This document shows positions 1 through 7,359 of a stretch of DNA of 64,000 nt, piece after piece. Every line of letters starts with the position of its first letter. Within the stretch, counting starts at the first letter, position 1. Made by a program: the position numbers and the translations under genes. Origin of the DNA: Gordonia sp. SID5947 (GTDB lineage: Bacteria; Actinomycetota; Actinomycetes; Mycobacteriales; Mycobacteriaceae); NCBI RefSeq assembly GCF_009862785.1, contig NZ_WWHU01000002.1, forward strand, positions 23,717 through 87,716, read 5' to 3'. The notes under the pieces were generated by a model. That model was not told the origin of the DNA. It searched no databases and was given only the letters and a program-made list of their open reading frames with translations.

Positions 1-305
1 TTCTCCATGGTCACGAAAACAGTGGTCTTGGCGCCCTTCTCACCGAACGCACCACCCATCTGATCGAGTGCTTGAAACGATGGAACCCCAGCAGGGATCG
101 GATCAACAGACTGCTGCCGCACCACCGTCTCCAGCTGGGGAAACAGTATCGCCAAGACGATACCCACAGCCACCCACGCCCCGATGACGAGGAATCTGTG
201 CGCCAAGGTGAACCGTGCCAACCGCCCCAATGTCGTGCTGTACTCGCTGCGTTCCGCCAACCGGCGCGCCGCCAAGCGCCCACCACTTGGACGTTGGACC
301 ACCAT
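1..305 (-). CDS. MmpL/RND family transporter, 5' end only
   Basis: The reverse strand is open from an ATG at 305 to the window edge and gives the first ~101 residues of an MMPL-type membrane transporter. After a basic, Arg-rich N-terminus comes one hydrophobic segment (around HRFLVIGAWVAVGIVLAILF) and then a periplasmic start with residues such as SFQALDQMGGAFGEKG, as expected for the first helix and porter domain of MmpL proteins, which export lipids or drugs across the inner membrane of mycolate bacteria. GAGGTG lies 6 nt upstream of the ATG; an in-frame stop sits at 336-338. The rest of the gene is outside the window. It is transcribed away from a TetR gene with a palindromic operator between, so TetR control is likely (inference). 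Confidence 0.75.
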   Translation of the reverse strand, partial: MVVQRPSGGRLAARRLAERSEYSTTLGRLARFTLAHRFLVIGAWVAVGIVLAILFPQLETVVRQQSVDPIPAGVPSFQALDQMGGAFGEKGAKTTVFVTME

Positions 306-342
306 ACGCAGCACCTCACCCTCGACCCAGCCCGTCTACGAA

Positions 343-377
343 ACCGACGGTATCGTTACGGTACTAGCAGTACCGTA
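343..377. promoter_or_regulatory. Palindromic operator upstream of mmpL (candidate TetR site)
   Basis: Positions 357-377 form a perfect inverted repeat, TACGGTACT-AGC-AGTACCGTA (9-bp arms). Just beside it, 343-353 reads ACCGACGGTAT, whose reverse complement ATACCGTCGGT occurs again at 1067-1077 before the thioesterase gene. Shared palindromic motifs on both sides of a tetR gene are the usual sign of TetR autoregulation and control of the neighbours; binding itself is inferred. Confidence 0.55.
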
Positions 378-391
378 GATGGGGAAGGAGG

Positions 392-1062
392 TCAGGAGGT
401 TTGGTGTCGCCGGTGGGCCATGAGGAAATCGTCGACAAGCTGTTCGAGATCGCCAACGGTCATCGACCGAATGCCCGTGAGCTTGGCAAAGACAAGGGGG
501 CCCGCCAGTTGAGTGACTGCCATGGTCAAATCGAGGTCGCCGAGCTCCGCCGTGGCCACGTCACTCGTCAAAACTCGATCGAATGGTTCTCGATACTGCT
601 CGACGACTCGACGACGCAGTGGCGCGAGCGCGTTCTGATCCCCGTCGGATTGCCCGGATTGCCGGGGCTGCTCGGGAAGCATTGCCAACCATGCCAGCGT
701 CGTCAACTGCAGCGGTGCCTGCTCAATAAGCTCAGCCTGCCGCTGCATCAGCTTCAGCAGGTCATCACGGATCGACGTCGTCGTCTCGGGGTCTCGGCCT
801 GAGGCAACAATCGCTCGAAGGCAGCCGCCACCAGATCTGTGGAGCTCTCGAAGTGACGATACAAGGTGGTGCGAGCAACACGAGACAGTCGAGTGACCGC
901 CTCCACGGTAACGGCTTCGACCCCGCCACTGTTCAGCAAGGTCACCGCAGCATCCAACAAACGCTGACGCGACCGAACCCGCCTCGGGTCAACATCGTCG
1001 GAATCGATGGTTTCCACCTGGCCACTCCCTATATAGCCAAAATCACGAACCCCTGACTGCAC
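392..1062 (-). pseudogene. TetR/AcrR family regulator, broken by one frameshift
   Basis: The N-terminal frame (down to 754) carries a clear TetR helix-turn-helix, with RSRQRLLDAAVTLLNSGG followed by RVARTTLYRHFESSTDL. The C-terminal frame (748-392) carries a TetR-type ligand domain. The two join into one ~223-codon protein if one C is added to the CCCC run in the coding strand at 788-791 (giving ETPETTTSIRDDLL across the join); 671 nt is one short of a multiple of three. Start uncertain: ATG at 1062, or GTG at 1017, which has GGGAG 7 nt upstream and lies downstream of a TATATA box near 1030. It probably represses the mmpL and thioesterase genes. Either a homopolymer sequencing error or a recent inactivation. 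Confidence 0.7.
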
Positions 1063-1066
1063 AACA

Positions 1067-1080
1067 ATACCGTCGGTAAC
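1067..1080. promoter_or_regulatory. Second copy of the TetR-type operator motif
   Basis: ATACCGTCGGTAAC lies between the tetR start and the thioesterase start. It is near-palindromic (TACCG-TC-GGTA) and shares 11 bp with the reverse complement of 343-353 upstream of mmpL. It is well placed to control both divergent genes. Binding is inferred from position and symmetry only. Confidence 0.45.
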
Positions 1081-1131
1081 AGAGCGAAACTGCCAGTGGC
1101 GGTACCGATTGAAGGCTCAGAAAGGTCACTT

Positions 1132-1608
1132 ATGAGGGGCGACAAACCACTACCAGCACACGCACCATGGTGCATGGGATGCGGCGAAGACAACCCCAAT
1201 GGCCTGCACCTCGAGGTACACCTGCACGGCGACCACGTCTACGCCGACCTGCAATTCGACGAGCGCCACTCAGGAGCCCCGGGACTCGCCCACGGCGGAG
1301 CCATCTCAGCGGCATGCGATGACATCATGGGTTTCACCCTGTGGATCGCCGAGACACCCGCAGTCACCCGAACCCTCACCGTGGAGTATCGACGCCCGGT
1401 CCCACTGCACACCCCCGTGCACATCACCGCCTCCCTCGTCGACGAAACCGACCGCGCGCTCTTCATCGAAGCCAACGGTACTGTCGGCGACACAACCTAT
1501 TTCGCCGCAGAAGCGGTCTTCGTAAAGGTCGACTTGAGTCATTTTCTTCGTCACGGAGACTGGGGCGCCACAGCAGACCTCATCACCAGATTCTTTCAGG
1601 CCGACTAG
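1132..1608 (+). CDS. PaaI-like hotdog-fold thioesterase
   Basis: A 158-residue protein starting MRGDKPLPAHAPWCMGCG, with the GLAHGG motif (LAHGGAISAACDD) typical of PaaI/YigI hotdog thioesterases, which hydrolyse acyl-CoA or acyl-ACP thioesters in the cytoplasm. The CxxC near the N-terminus followed by DNPNGLHL is common in actinobacterial members. ATG 1132 is preferred because AAAGG lies ~8 nt upstream; a GTG at 1096 in the same frame would extend it by 12 residues. Adjacent to a TetR gene and an MmpL transporter, so a role in lipid or acyl-substrate handling linked to export is plausible. The substrate cannot be told. Confidence 0.75.
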   Translation: MRGDKPLPAHAPWCMGCGEDNPNGLHLEVHLHGDHVYADLQFDERHSGAPGLAHGGAISAACDDIMGFTLWIAETPAVTRTLTVEYRRPVPLHTPVHITASLVDETDRALFIEANGTVGDTTYFAAEAVFVKVDLSHFLRHGDWGATADLITRFFQAD

Positions 1609-2009
1609 CGACCGCCAGGCACGCCACCAAGCAGAAGAGTCGCCCCGCATCCACCAGCTGGCCCATCCTTGCGCACCCGCATTGAGATCCCCGCCGGCCA
1701 CCCACGATCGAGGTGGCCCAGCCCCTGCACGCCCGATCGGTAGTGCAGCTGGTGGCGGTGGGTGCCGGCGGGCGCCGGCATCTGAATAGACGCGGCTGCG
1801 CCGCGCCGTGCTTATCAGGCGATGGGGTTTGTGTGCCCCCATCCATTCTCTGCCCTCTGGTCGGAACCATCAAGGCGCACAAAACTTTCCGCCGACCACG
1901 GTCGCTGCGCTCCCTACGGAAACTTTTCCGCTTGCCTCCTTGACAGTTCCTCCCGCCGGGAAGAGATGGCTGGTGTCAAACAAACCCGACCACCGCACAG
2001 GAGGACAAC
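1609..2009. other. Intergenic region with a possible promoter for the next gene run
   Basis: No supported gene. Short near-direct repeats AACTTTCCG and AACTTTTCCG lie at about 1882-1930, a TTGACA hexamer is at 1940-1945, and AGGAGGA precedes the ATG at 2010. No convincing -10 hexamer was found. This is the boundary between the mmpL/tetR/thioesterase cargo and the plasmid-type genes, but I see no attachment site or target duplication. Confidence 0.3.
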
Positions 2010-2399
2010 ATGGCACCGACCACAGACACCGGATGGTACGACCAGCACACCGGCGAACCCTGCGCCGACCCGTTCGGCGACCAGCCGAGCGCGATCCTCG
2101 ACGGCCCGACCATCGCAACGGTCAACCTGCTAGCCCACCTGCGCGGAATCACCTACGGCCAGGCACTGATCGAGTCGGTACAGCAGTGGAAAACCGCACT
2201 CGCCGACTCCATCGAGCGTGAAGCATTCAACGCCCGCTACTGGCTCGACCCACTCACCCGCGACGTCACCGCACTCGACGCCGAGGACGCATGCCTCACC
2301 GAGGCCCAGGCGTCGATGAACCGGATTGCCACCCTGCGCGGTCGCATCGCCCACGCCGATCACCTCCTGGCCGGCGCCGAAGACCAGCACTACCGCTAA
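2010..2399 (+). CDS. Hypothetical protein (129 aa)
   Basis: Not recognised. A 129-residue soluble protein with an acidic, helical C-terminal half (ALDAEDACLTEAQASMNRIATLRGRIAHAD) that could form a short coiled coil. No signal peptide or membrane segment. AGGAGGA sits 5-6 nt before the ATG. It heads a same-strand series of short genes, each with its own strong ribosome site, as seen in the leading or accessory region of actinobacterial plasmids. Role unknown; codon use matches the neighbours, so it is a real gene. Confidence 0.6.
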   Translation: MAPTTDTGWYDQHTGEPCADPFGDQPSAILDGPTIATVNLLAHLRGITYGQALIESVQQWKTALADSIEREAFNARYWLDPLTRDVTALDAEDACLTEAQASMNRIATLRGRIAHADHLLAGAEDQHYR

Positions 2400-2480
2400 A
2401 GCCCCGGTGGGGTCACCGCGCCACACACCGGTGACCCCACCGGACACCAACCCCACACCCCCCACAAGGAGACACCCGAC

Positions 2481-2909
2481 ATGACCAGCAACCGCGCCGC
2501 ACTGGCCACCACCACCGTCGAACTGTCCGACGGACGTATCGGCCACATCGTCGGCCACATCGACGCGTTCCCGGCCCACCCCGCGCGCGGCACCATCGCC
2601 GACCCGATCGCCGGCCACGACGAACCCGTCACCGGAGACACCGACGTATACGCCCTGGTATCGGTGCACTGGGCCACCAAAATCATCACGATCGAACATC
2701 CCCACACCGGCCTCAGCACCGTCGACTACGTGCCCGGCCTACTCGGCACCCCACGCGGCACCAGCTGGTACCTCGCCCCCGTCGAAGCAACCCCCCACGG
2801 CTACGCCATCCTCGGCGGCCGCGCCAACAGCGGCCACACCGCCCACGTGCCCGCCATCCCCGAGGTCACCGAGCCCCGCACCGTCAACGTGCACGACTTC
2901 GTCCTCTAA
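2481..2909 (+). CDS. Hypothetical protein (142 aa)
   Basis: Not recognised. Starts MTSNRAALATTTVELSDGR and is preceded by AAGGAGA. Composition suggests a compact beta-rich soluble domain with many short hydrophobic strands (for example DVYALVSVHWATKIITIEHP) and no transmembrane segment. It lies 81 nt after the preceding gene and 44 nt before the next, in a probable operon with both. The 2400-2480 spacer contains repeated GGTGACCCCAC / GGTGGGGTCAC-type sequence that could form a hairpin. Function unknown. Confidence 0.6.
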   Translation: MTSNRAALATTTVELSDGRIGHIVGHIDAFPAHPARGTIADPIAGHDEPVTGDTDVYALVSVHWATKIITIEHPHTGLSTVDYVPGLLGTPRGTSWYLAPVEATPHGYAILGGRANSGHTAHVPAIPEVTEPRTVNVHDFVL

Positions 2910-2953
2910 CCACACCGACCGACGCGACCACCTCGAGGGAAGGACACCACATC

Positions 2954-3322
2954 ATGAGCCGCCACTACACCCCCGCCCAGATCCCCACCGACTACGCACA
3001 ATCCGCCGCCGGTGTCCTCTGGACCGCCGCCAACCTCGCCGCCACCACCGACACCCGCGACCCCATCGCCGACGCCGTCCGCCAGCTCGACGCCCCCACG
3101 CACTCGCATCGGTGCGCCGAAACCGCCGCCATCAGCCAAGCCCACCGCACCGCCGGCCCCACCGTCCAGCTCGACCCGCTCGCACCCCCGCACCGCTGGG
3201 CCACCTGGCACGAAGCGCTCACCGACCCCTGGCAGGTCCTCGCCGACGCCGCCACCAGCCACAGCGACCCCGGCGACGAACGCGAAGGACTCATCCCCGG
3301 CCACTGGACCCCAGCGGCCTAA
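2954..3322 (+). CDS. Hypothetical protein (122 aa)
   Basis: Not recognised. Starts MSRHYTPAQIPTDYAQSAAG; AGGGAAGGA precedes the ATG. Short, Ala/Pro/Thr-rich, with two Trp-containing segments (VLWTAANL, HRWATWHEALTDPWQVL). No signal peptide or membrane helix. It belongs to the run of small genes ahead of the DUF3560 gene and ends 30 nt before it. Probably expressed with it; function unknown. Confidence 0.55.
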   Translation: MSRHYTPAQIPTDYAQSAAGVLWTAANLAATTDTRDPIADAVRQLDAPTHSHRCAETAAISQAHRTAGPTVQLDPLAPPHRWATWHEALTDPWQVLADAATSHSDPGDEREGLIPGHWTPAA

Positions 3323-3352
3323 CCACCCACACCCCCACCACCGGAAGGAATC

Positions 3353-4348
3353 ATGGCCACCATCACCATCACCCACACCCCCACCGACGGCACCCTCGTC
3401 GACGGCACCAGCCGAGGAGACGGCACCAACACGATCCTGAAATCCGTTGGCTTCCGCTGGTTCCGAACCCTCGGAATGTGGGGAGTCCCCAACAGCCGCG
3501 ACCACCAACCCAACCGCTACAAGATCGAACAAGCCCGCCGAGCCCTGGCCGACGCCGGCCACGACGTCACCGTCGAGCTCGACACCAGTTTCCGCGACAC
3601 CGCCACCGTCGAGGCCGACAAAGCAGCCCGCCAACAAGACCGCGCCGACGCCCTCGACGCCAAAGCCGACCGGCACCGCCGCCGCGCCGACGACGCCTGG
3701 GACGCCGACCGCCGCGCCACCGCCGCCCTGCCCCCAGGAGGCGAACCGATCAAAATCGGCCACCACAACGAACGCCGCCACCGCCGCGCCATCGACAACG
3801 CCCACGCCAAACTCGGCCAAGCCATCGCCGCCGAGAACCAAGCCACCGACACCGCACGCCGCGCCGACATCGCCGCCGATGCCGGCGCACGCCGCCACAA
3901 CCCGCGCACCGTCGCCAACCGCATCGACACACTCGAAGCCGACCAACGCCGCGACGAACGCGCACGAGACGGACACACCCGCACCCTCTACACCACCAGC
4001 AGCGGACAGAAAGTGTGCGACGAGACCCCGCCGGCCACCGGCAGCTACCGCGAGCAGCTCGACGCCCGCATCGCCCAACGCGCCGACCAGATCGCCCACT
4101 GGAAACAGGTTCGCGCCGACCAGATCGCCAGCGGCGAAGCCGGGAACTACAGCCCCGCCACCATCGCCAAAGGCGACCAAGTCCGCAGCCGCTTCGACGA
4201 CTGGTGCACCGTGCTGCGGGTCAACAAGAAAAGTGTCAGCGTCGAAACACCCGCCCCCTTCGGCGGCCGCATGATCCGCGGAACCCTGCCGTATCAAAGC
4301 ATCACCGGACACCGACCCACCACAACCCATCTCGACGAGACCGGATAA
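3353..4348 (+). CDS. DUF3560 domain-containing protein
   Basis: A 331-residue protein. The N-terminal ~60 residues fit the DUF3560 family, with ITHTPTDGTLVDGTSRGDG and then GFRWFRTLGMWGVPNSRD. The middle (about residues 80-215) is charged, Ala/Arg/Asp-rich and probably a long coiled coil. The C-terminal ~100 residues again look globular. DUF3560 proteins occur mainly on actinobacterial plasmids and integrative elements; their biochemical role is not known to me. GGAAGGA precedes the ATG. It is the last gene before a strong double hairpin at 4366-4423, so it probably ends the transcript that starts near 2010. Confidence 0.75.
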   Translation: MATITITHTPTDGTLVDGTSRGDGTNTILKSVGFRWFRTLGMWGVPNSRDHQPNRYKIEQARRALADAGHDVTVELDTSFRDTATVEADKAARQQDRADALDAKADRHRRRADDAWDADRRATAALPPGGEPIKIGHHNERRHRRAIDNAHAKLGQAIAAENQATDTARRADIAADAGARRHNPRTVANRIDTLEADQRRDERARDGHTRTLYTTSSGQKVCDETPPATGSYREQLDARIAQRADQIAHWKQVRADQIASGEAGNYSPATIAKGDQVRSRFDDWCTVLRVNKKSVSVETPAPFGGRMIRGTLPYQSITGHRPTTTHLDETG

Positions 4349-4365
4349 CCACACCCACCACCAGC

Positions 4366-4423
4366 ACCGGACCCCACCCACCGCGGCGGGGTCCGGTCCG
4401 CCGGGCATCGAACCCGGCGGACC
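4366..4423. terminator. Two overlapping strong hairpins (probable terminator)
   Basis: ACCGGACCCC (4366-4375) pairs perfectly with GGGGTCCGGT (4388-4397). Overlapping it, GGTCCGCCGGG (4395-4405) pairs perfectly with CCCGGCGGACC (4413-4423) around a 7-nt loop. No T-tract follows, as is common in high-GC actinobacteria. Position after the DUF3560 gene suggests transcription termination. The two stems share three bases, so they could also be alternative structures. Confidence 0.5.
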
Positions 4424-4505
4424 AGATCGCTTCGCGGCCCCACTCACCTCCACATCCCGGCCGCCGGACGTCCTCGCCGTTTCCTGCACCCGCCGATTCT
4501 CATGA

Positions 4506-4634
4506 CGTGGTCGCACATTCTGTCAATCCGTTCCACCCGAAAAAGCGGCACGCGCTACGCGTCGCGATGCTCCGCTCCACTTATTTCGCACCGCTTTTTC
4601 CGATTCCACTAAATGGACAGAATGTGCGACCACG
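4506..4634. repeat. Long interrupted inverted repeat (candidate oriT, origin or operator)
   Basis: A perfect 19-bp outer pair (4506-4524 and 4616-4634; core GTGGTCGCACATTCTGTC) encloses a second perfect 10-bp pair, GAAAAAGCGG (4539-4548) and CCGCTTTTTC (4591-4600), with a 42-nt centre. The sequence is AT-richer than its surroundings and is not protein-coding on either strand in any convincing frame. Possible roles are a nick region for the relaxase, a replication origin, or regulation of the redoxin gene downstream. I cannot decide between them from sequence alone. Confidence 0.6.
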
Positions 4635-4693
4635 AATGGGCGGCTAATAACAGGAAATGGCACACACACAGGCACGATAGGACAGAGAAACCG

Positions 4694-4722
4694 TTGCACG
4701 GCAACACTATTCGCGATAGAAT
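4694..4722 (+). promoter_or_regulatory. Sigma-70-type promoter for the nrdH operon
   Basis: TTGCAC (4694-4699) and TAGAAT (4717-4722) are separated by exactly 17 nt in an AT-rich patch downstream of the long inverted repeat, about 50 nt before the ATG at 4771. The -10 matches consensus at five of six positions and the -35 is weaker. Confidence 0.5.
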
Positions 4723-4770
4723 AAGAAGACAGAGTAAACCCTCGCGACGCACACAGAATGGATACGAACA

Positions 4771-5016
4771 ATGAGCGACAACACCACAATCACCGTTTAC
4801 ACCAAGCCGGCCTGCGTGCAGTGCCACGCCACCTACAAGGCGTTCGAAAAGGCCGGCCTGGACTACACGGTGATCGACATCAGCACCGACGACGACGCCC
4901 GCGATTACGTGATGGGACTGGGCTACCTGCAAGCCCCCGTCGTCGTGGCCGGCGACGACCACTGGTCAGGCTTTCGACCCGACCGCATCAAGAACCTCGC
5001 CAGCACCGCAGCCTGA
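4771..5016 (+). CDS. nrdH: NrdH-like glutaredoxin
   Basis: An 81-residue thioredoxin-fold protein. VYTKPACVQCHATYKAFEKAG holds the redox CxxC (Cys-Val-Gln-Cys), and the C-terminal APVVVAGDDHWSGFRPDRI matches the conserved cis-Pro and WSGFRPD signature of NrdH redoxins. NrdH reduces class Ib ribonucleotide reductase, supplying deoxynucleotides. No nrdE/F is present here; on a plasmid it may support nucleotide supply during transfer or replication (inference). The length is typical for the family. It is preceded by a recognisable promoter and followed 17 nt later by a small gene, so it probably heads an operon. Confidence 0.85.
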   Translation: MSDNTTITVYTKPACVQCHATYKAFEKAGLDYTVIDISTDDDARDYVMGLGYLQAPVVVAGDDHWSGFRPDRIKNLASTAA

Positions 5017-5033
5017 GACGAAAGGACAGACCC

Positions 5034-5216
5034 GTGAGCATCAACTACACCGAACGCGCCACCCGCTACTGGGCACAGTCCGATCAGGCATACGCCGACG
5101 GAGATCCCCGCCACGGCGACGAACTCGCCGAGCTGGCCGCCCAATGCGACACATGGGCACACGAAGACTCGGGCCGACAACGGCCCCACGATGAGCAGGC
5201 AGGAGTAGCGAGGTGA
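5034..5216 (+). CDS. Small hypothetical protein (60 aa)
   Basis: A GTG-initiated gene starting at 5034 with AAAGGA 8-10 nt upstream, encoding a 60-residue protein beginning MSINYTERATRYWAQSDQAY. It is charged and rich in Asp, Glu and His, without signal peptide or membrane segment. Its TGA overlaps the GTG of the next gene (GTGA at 5213-5216), so the two are translationally coupled. Function unknown; the tight coupling between nrdH and the DnaB-N-like gene argues that it is real. Confidence 0.6.
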   Translation: MSINYTERATRYWAQSDQAYADGDPRHGDELAELAAQCDTWAHEDSGRQRPHDEQAGVAR

Positions 5217-5905
5217 CTGTCATGGCCGAATACCCCCGCACCCGCGACGACAGCGACGCCGCAAACATCACGCCCTCGGCCGCCTCGGCGATCGAACCGC
5301 TCCCCGAACTCGAAACTGTCACCGATGCCGACGACCTCACGCTGTACGGTGTCCTCGACCCAGCCGACGACATCGAGGCCGCACTCGAACTCGAACTGAC
5401 ATTCCTCGCTGCACTACTGTTCGCGCCGGCCGCGATCGCCCGCCAGGTCATCACCGCCGTCATCGGTACCCGCGACGAATCGGCACCCGACCTGACAGTG
5501 TTGCCCGTCGACACCACCCTGTTCCTCGGTCCCGCCAACCGACTCATCTTCGACGCCGCAGTCACCCTGATCGACGAAGGCACTCCCGCAACGCCGCAAC
5601 TTGTTCAAGCCCGACTTACTGACCAAAACCTGCACCGCCACACCAAAAACGCCATGCTCGACATCATCAGCCCCGCCACACCACGAGCCACCGTGGTCGG
5701 CGGCGCCGACCTCCCCCACCTGGCGGCCGCGCTCGTCGACGCCTGGTACCGCCGCGGCTATCGCGCACTGGTCACACGCATGCACCAGATGATTGCCACC
5801 CGCCCCGTGGACGAACTCGGTGGTCACTGGACCGCTCTCACCGCTCACCAGCAGACCGCCGAACGCCGACGCCTGACCGTGCGCGACAACCTGGCCCGCA
5901 TCTGA
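5213..5905 (+). CDS. DnaB N-terminal-domain-like protein without helicase domain
   Basis: A 230-residue protein. Residues ~55-170 resemble the N-terminal domain of replicative DnaB helicase: LELELTFLAALLFAP, then RLIFDAAVTLIDEGTPATPQLVQARL, matching the DnaB pattern of a helical block, IFDA and a PVD/LV segment. There is no Walker A or RecA-like helicase domain. Such stand-alone domains could bind DnaG or DnaB, or be a plasmid-encoded loader or decoy (inference). The GTG start overlaps the previous stop; an in-frame ATG lies at 5222. Part of the nrdH operon. The family call rests on pattern recognition only. Confidence 0.55.
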   Translation: MTVMAEYPRTRDDSDAANITPSAASAIEPLPELETVTDADDLTLYGVLDPADDIEAALELELTFLAALLFAPAAIARQVITAVIGTRDESAPDLTVLPVDTTLFLGPANRLIFDAAVTLIDEGTPATPQLVQARLTDQNLHRHTKNAMLDIISPATPRATVVGGADLPHLAAALVDAWYRRGYRALVTRMHQMIATRPVDELGGHWTALTAHQQTAERRRLTVRDNLARI

Positions 5906-5920
5906 CCGAGGAGACCCGTC

Positions 5921-6106
5921 ATGTCCGACACTCTCGACGACCACCAAGCCGAAGACCTCGCGGCCGATCTACGCGACCACGGCCACACCTGGGCCGCCAT
6001 CGCCGCCGCGGTCAACCTCACCCCCTACGCCGCGCAACAAGCCGCGAATCGCGCCGACACCCGCGCCGCCGAACGAGCCGCCCGTAACCAGATCACCCTG
6101 TTCTAA
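5921..6106 (+). CDS. Small helix-turn-helix-like protein (61 aa)
   Basis: A 61-residue protein starting MSDTLDDHQAEDLAADLRDHG. The middle, HTWAAIAAAVNLTPYAAQQAANRADTR, has the spacing of a helix-turn-helix (WAAIAAAVN-L-TPYAAQQAA), so it may bind DNA. GAGGAGA precedes the ATG. It follows the DnaB-N-like gene by 15 nt and precedes the antitoxin gene by 43 nt. Role unknown; a small regulator of the operon is possible. Confidence 0.55.
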   Translation: MSDTLDDHQAEDLAADLRDHGHTWAAIAAAVNLTPYAAQQAANRADTRAAERAARNQITLF

Positions 6107-6149
6107 CGCCCGCCGTATACTCGAACTCGCCCAAGGAGATCCGATCGAG

Positions 6150-6398
6150 ATGACCACCATGACCCAGCACCCACGCACCCGCGACGAGATCGACGCCGCA
6201 CTCGCGACACGGTCGGTCGAGCAGATCATCGCCGCCGTCGACGCCGGGCACACCATGGCCGGGATGCCACTGACCGACCGTGACAAAGACGCGATCCGCC
6301 GTATCGATAGCGGCGAGACCACCATCGAGCAAGAGCGCCAGCGCATCCTCGACGAGATCGCCGCCGACCGGGACAGCGAGACACCCACCGAGCAGTGA
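6150..6398 (+). CDS. VbhA-like antitoxin of a Fic toxin
   Basis: An 82-residue helical protein directly upstream of, and overlapping by 4 nt, a fic gene. The segment PLTDRDKDAIRRIDSGETTIEQERQRILDEI resembles the VbhA antitoxin domain (pattern sG..siEqa...i). VbhA-type antitoxins block the Fic ATP site with a Glu in an (S/T)xxxE(G/N) motif; here the best candidate is TRSVEQ near residue 20, which has the T and E but Q at the last position. Known family role: silencing the cognate Fic AMP transferase. Position, size and overlap support the assignment more than sequence identity does. Confidence 0.65.
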   Translation: MTTMTQHPRTRDEIDAALATRSVEQIIAAVDAGHTMAGMPLTDRDKDAIRRIDSGETTIEQERQRILDEIAADRDSETPTEQ

Positions 6399-7336
6399 CC
6401 CACCCCAACTCCCGCATCAAGGCCGGCCCCGTTCACCCGAACCTGGCCGGCCTTGATGATGTCGACGAGCTCGAACGCTACGAACGGCGCATGGCCGGCA
6501 TCCGCAGCCGCCAACTCGAGCGAGATCCCCACCTAGCCGCCGGTGCCTTCGACCTCGCCCACCTGCAAACGATCCACCACCATCTGCTGCAAGACGTCTA
6601 CGGCTGGGCCGGACAGCTACGCACCCCCGGACAACACACCGAGGCGATGGGCATCACCCACTGCCCACCCGAGCAGCTGGCCGCCGTACTCGACGACGTG
6701 TTCGCCGACATCCGTGACCGCCGGCCCTCGCCCACCGACACCGACCACGCACTGAACCTCACCGCGGACCACTGGTCAGCACTGACCTGGGCGCATCCCA
6801 TGCTCGACGGCAACAGCCGCAGCCAGCGCGTGTTCTTCACCCAATACCTGCACGACAGCGACTGGGACATCGACTGGCGCGCCGTCGATGCCGACGCCGT
6901 CCACGCCGCCCGCCACGTCAGCTTCGTCACCGAAGACCCCACCTGGCTCGCCGAACAACTGCGACCCGGTCTCATCCGACCCGGCGACCACGTCACCACG
7001 TCGCTATCGGCCACCGACGGTATCCGCGACGAGCTCCGCCCCGTCGCGATCTACTACGCCATGATGCAAGACGCCGAGAACGGCGTCACGGGTGAACAGT
7101 TCCACCACCACCAACACACGCTCGAACACCGCACCCGCATCGACGACCTCACCCGAGAACTCAAACCCGCTACCGCGGCCGACCGCGCATCACCTCCGGA
7201 TCACAGCGACCACCTTGAGCATCTCGCCGAGCTCGAGCGCCAACGCCAAGCCCAGCACCACGCGAGGGCACAGTCCACACCCCGCCACGAGACGGAGCCC
7301 TCACACGTGTCACGCGATCCCCACCGTCGCCTGTAA
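6395..7336 (+). CDS. Fic family protein (probable toxin)
   Basis: A 313-residue protein. The N-terminal two-thirds is a Fic/DOC fold with HLQTIHHHLLQDVYGWAGQLRT and the active-site loop HPMLDGNSRSQR. The family motif is HxFx(D/E)GNGRxxR: the catalytic His, the Asp, the GN and both Arg residues are kept, but the usual Phe is Met and the second Gly of GNG is Ser. Fic enzymes usually transfer AMP to targets such as gyrase. The GTG start overlaps the stop of the VbhA-like antitoxin, giving a toxin-antitoxin order. The C-terminal ~100 residues are polar, His/Glu-rich and probably disordered. On a plasmid it could act in stability or host targeting; reduced activity is possible because of the Ser. 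Confidence 0.85.
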   Translation: MTHPNSRIKAGPVHPNLAGLDDVDELERYERRMAGIRSRQLERDPHLAAGAFDLAHLQTIHHHLLQDVYGWAGQLRTPGQHTEAMGITHCPPEQLAAVLDDVFADIRDRRPSPTDTDHALNLTADHWSALTWAHPMLDGNSRSQRVFFTQYLHDSDWDIDWRAVDADAVHAARHVSFVTEDPTWLAEQLRPGLIRPGDHVTTSLSATDGIRDELRPVAIYYAMMQDAENGVTGEQFHHHQHTLEHRTRIDDLTRELKPATAADRASPPDHSDHLEHLAELERQRQAQHHARAQSTPRHETEPSHVSRDPHRRL

Positions 7337-7359
7337 CGACGCCGCGGGGCCGACTGCGT

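Noticed and set aside
1..1608. Plasmid/chromosome junction near the mmpL-tetR-thioesterase genes
   Set aside because: No tRNA, attachment site, integrase or direct repeat was found, so an integration boundary cannot be supported.
4398..4420. tRNA T-arm-like sequence (GGGTTCGATGCCC on the - strand)
   Set aside because: The pairing extends to an 11-bp perfect hairpin and no acceptor, D or anticodon arms can be folded around it.
2906..4516. 536-aa minus-strand ORF opposite the DUF3560 gene region
   Set aside because: Gly/Val/Ala-rich translation with no motif, fully antisense to three genes with good ribosome sites and codon use; typical high-GC shadow.
3112..4647. 511-aa plus-strand Arg/Pro/His-rich ORF
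   Set aside because: Out-of-frame shadow of the DUF3560 and preceding genes; composition is almost all Arg, Pro and His.
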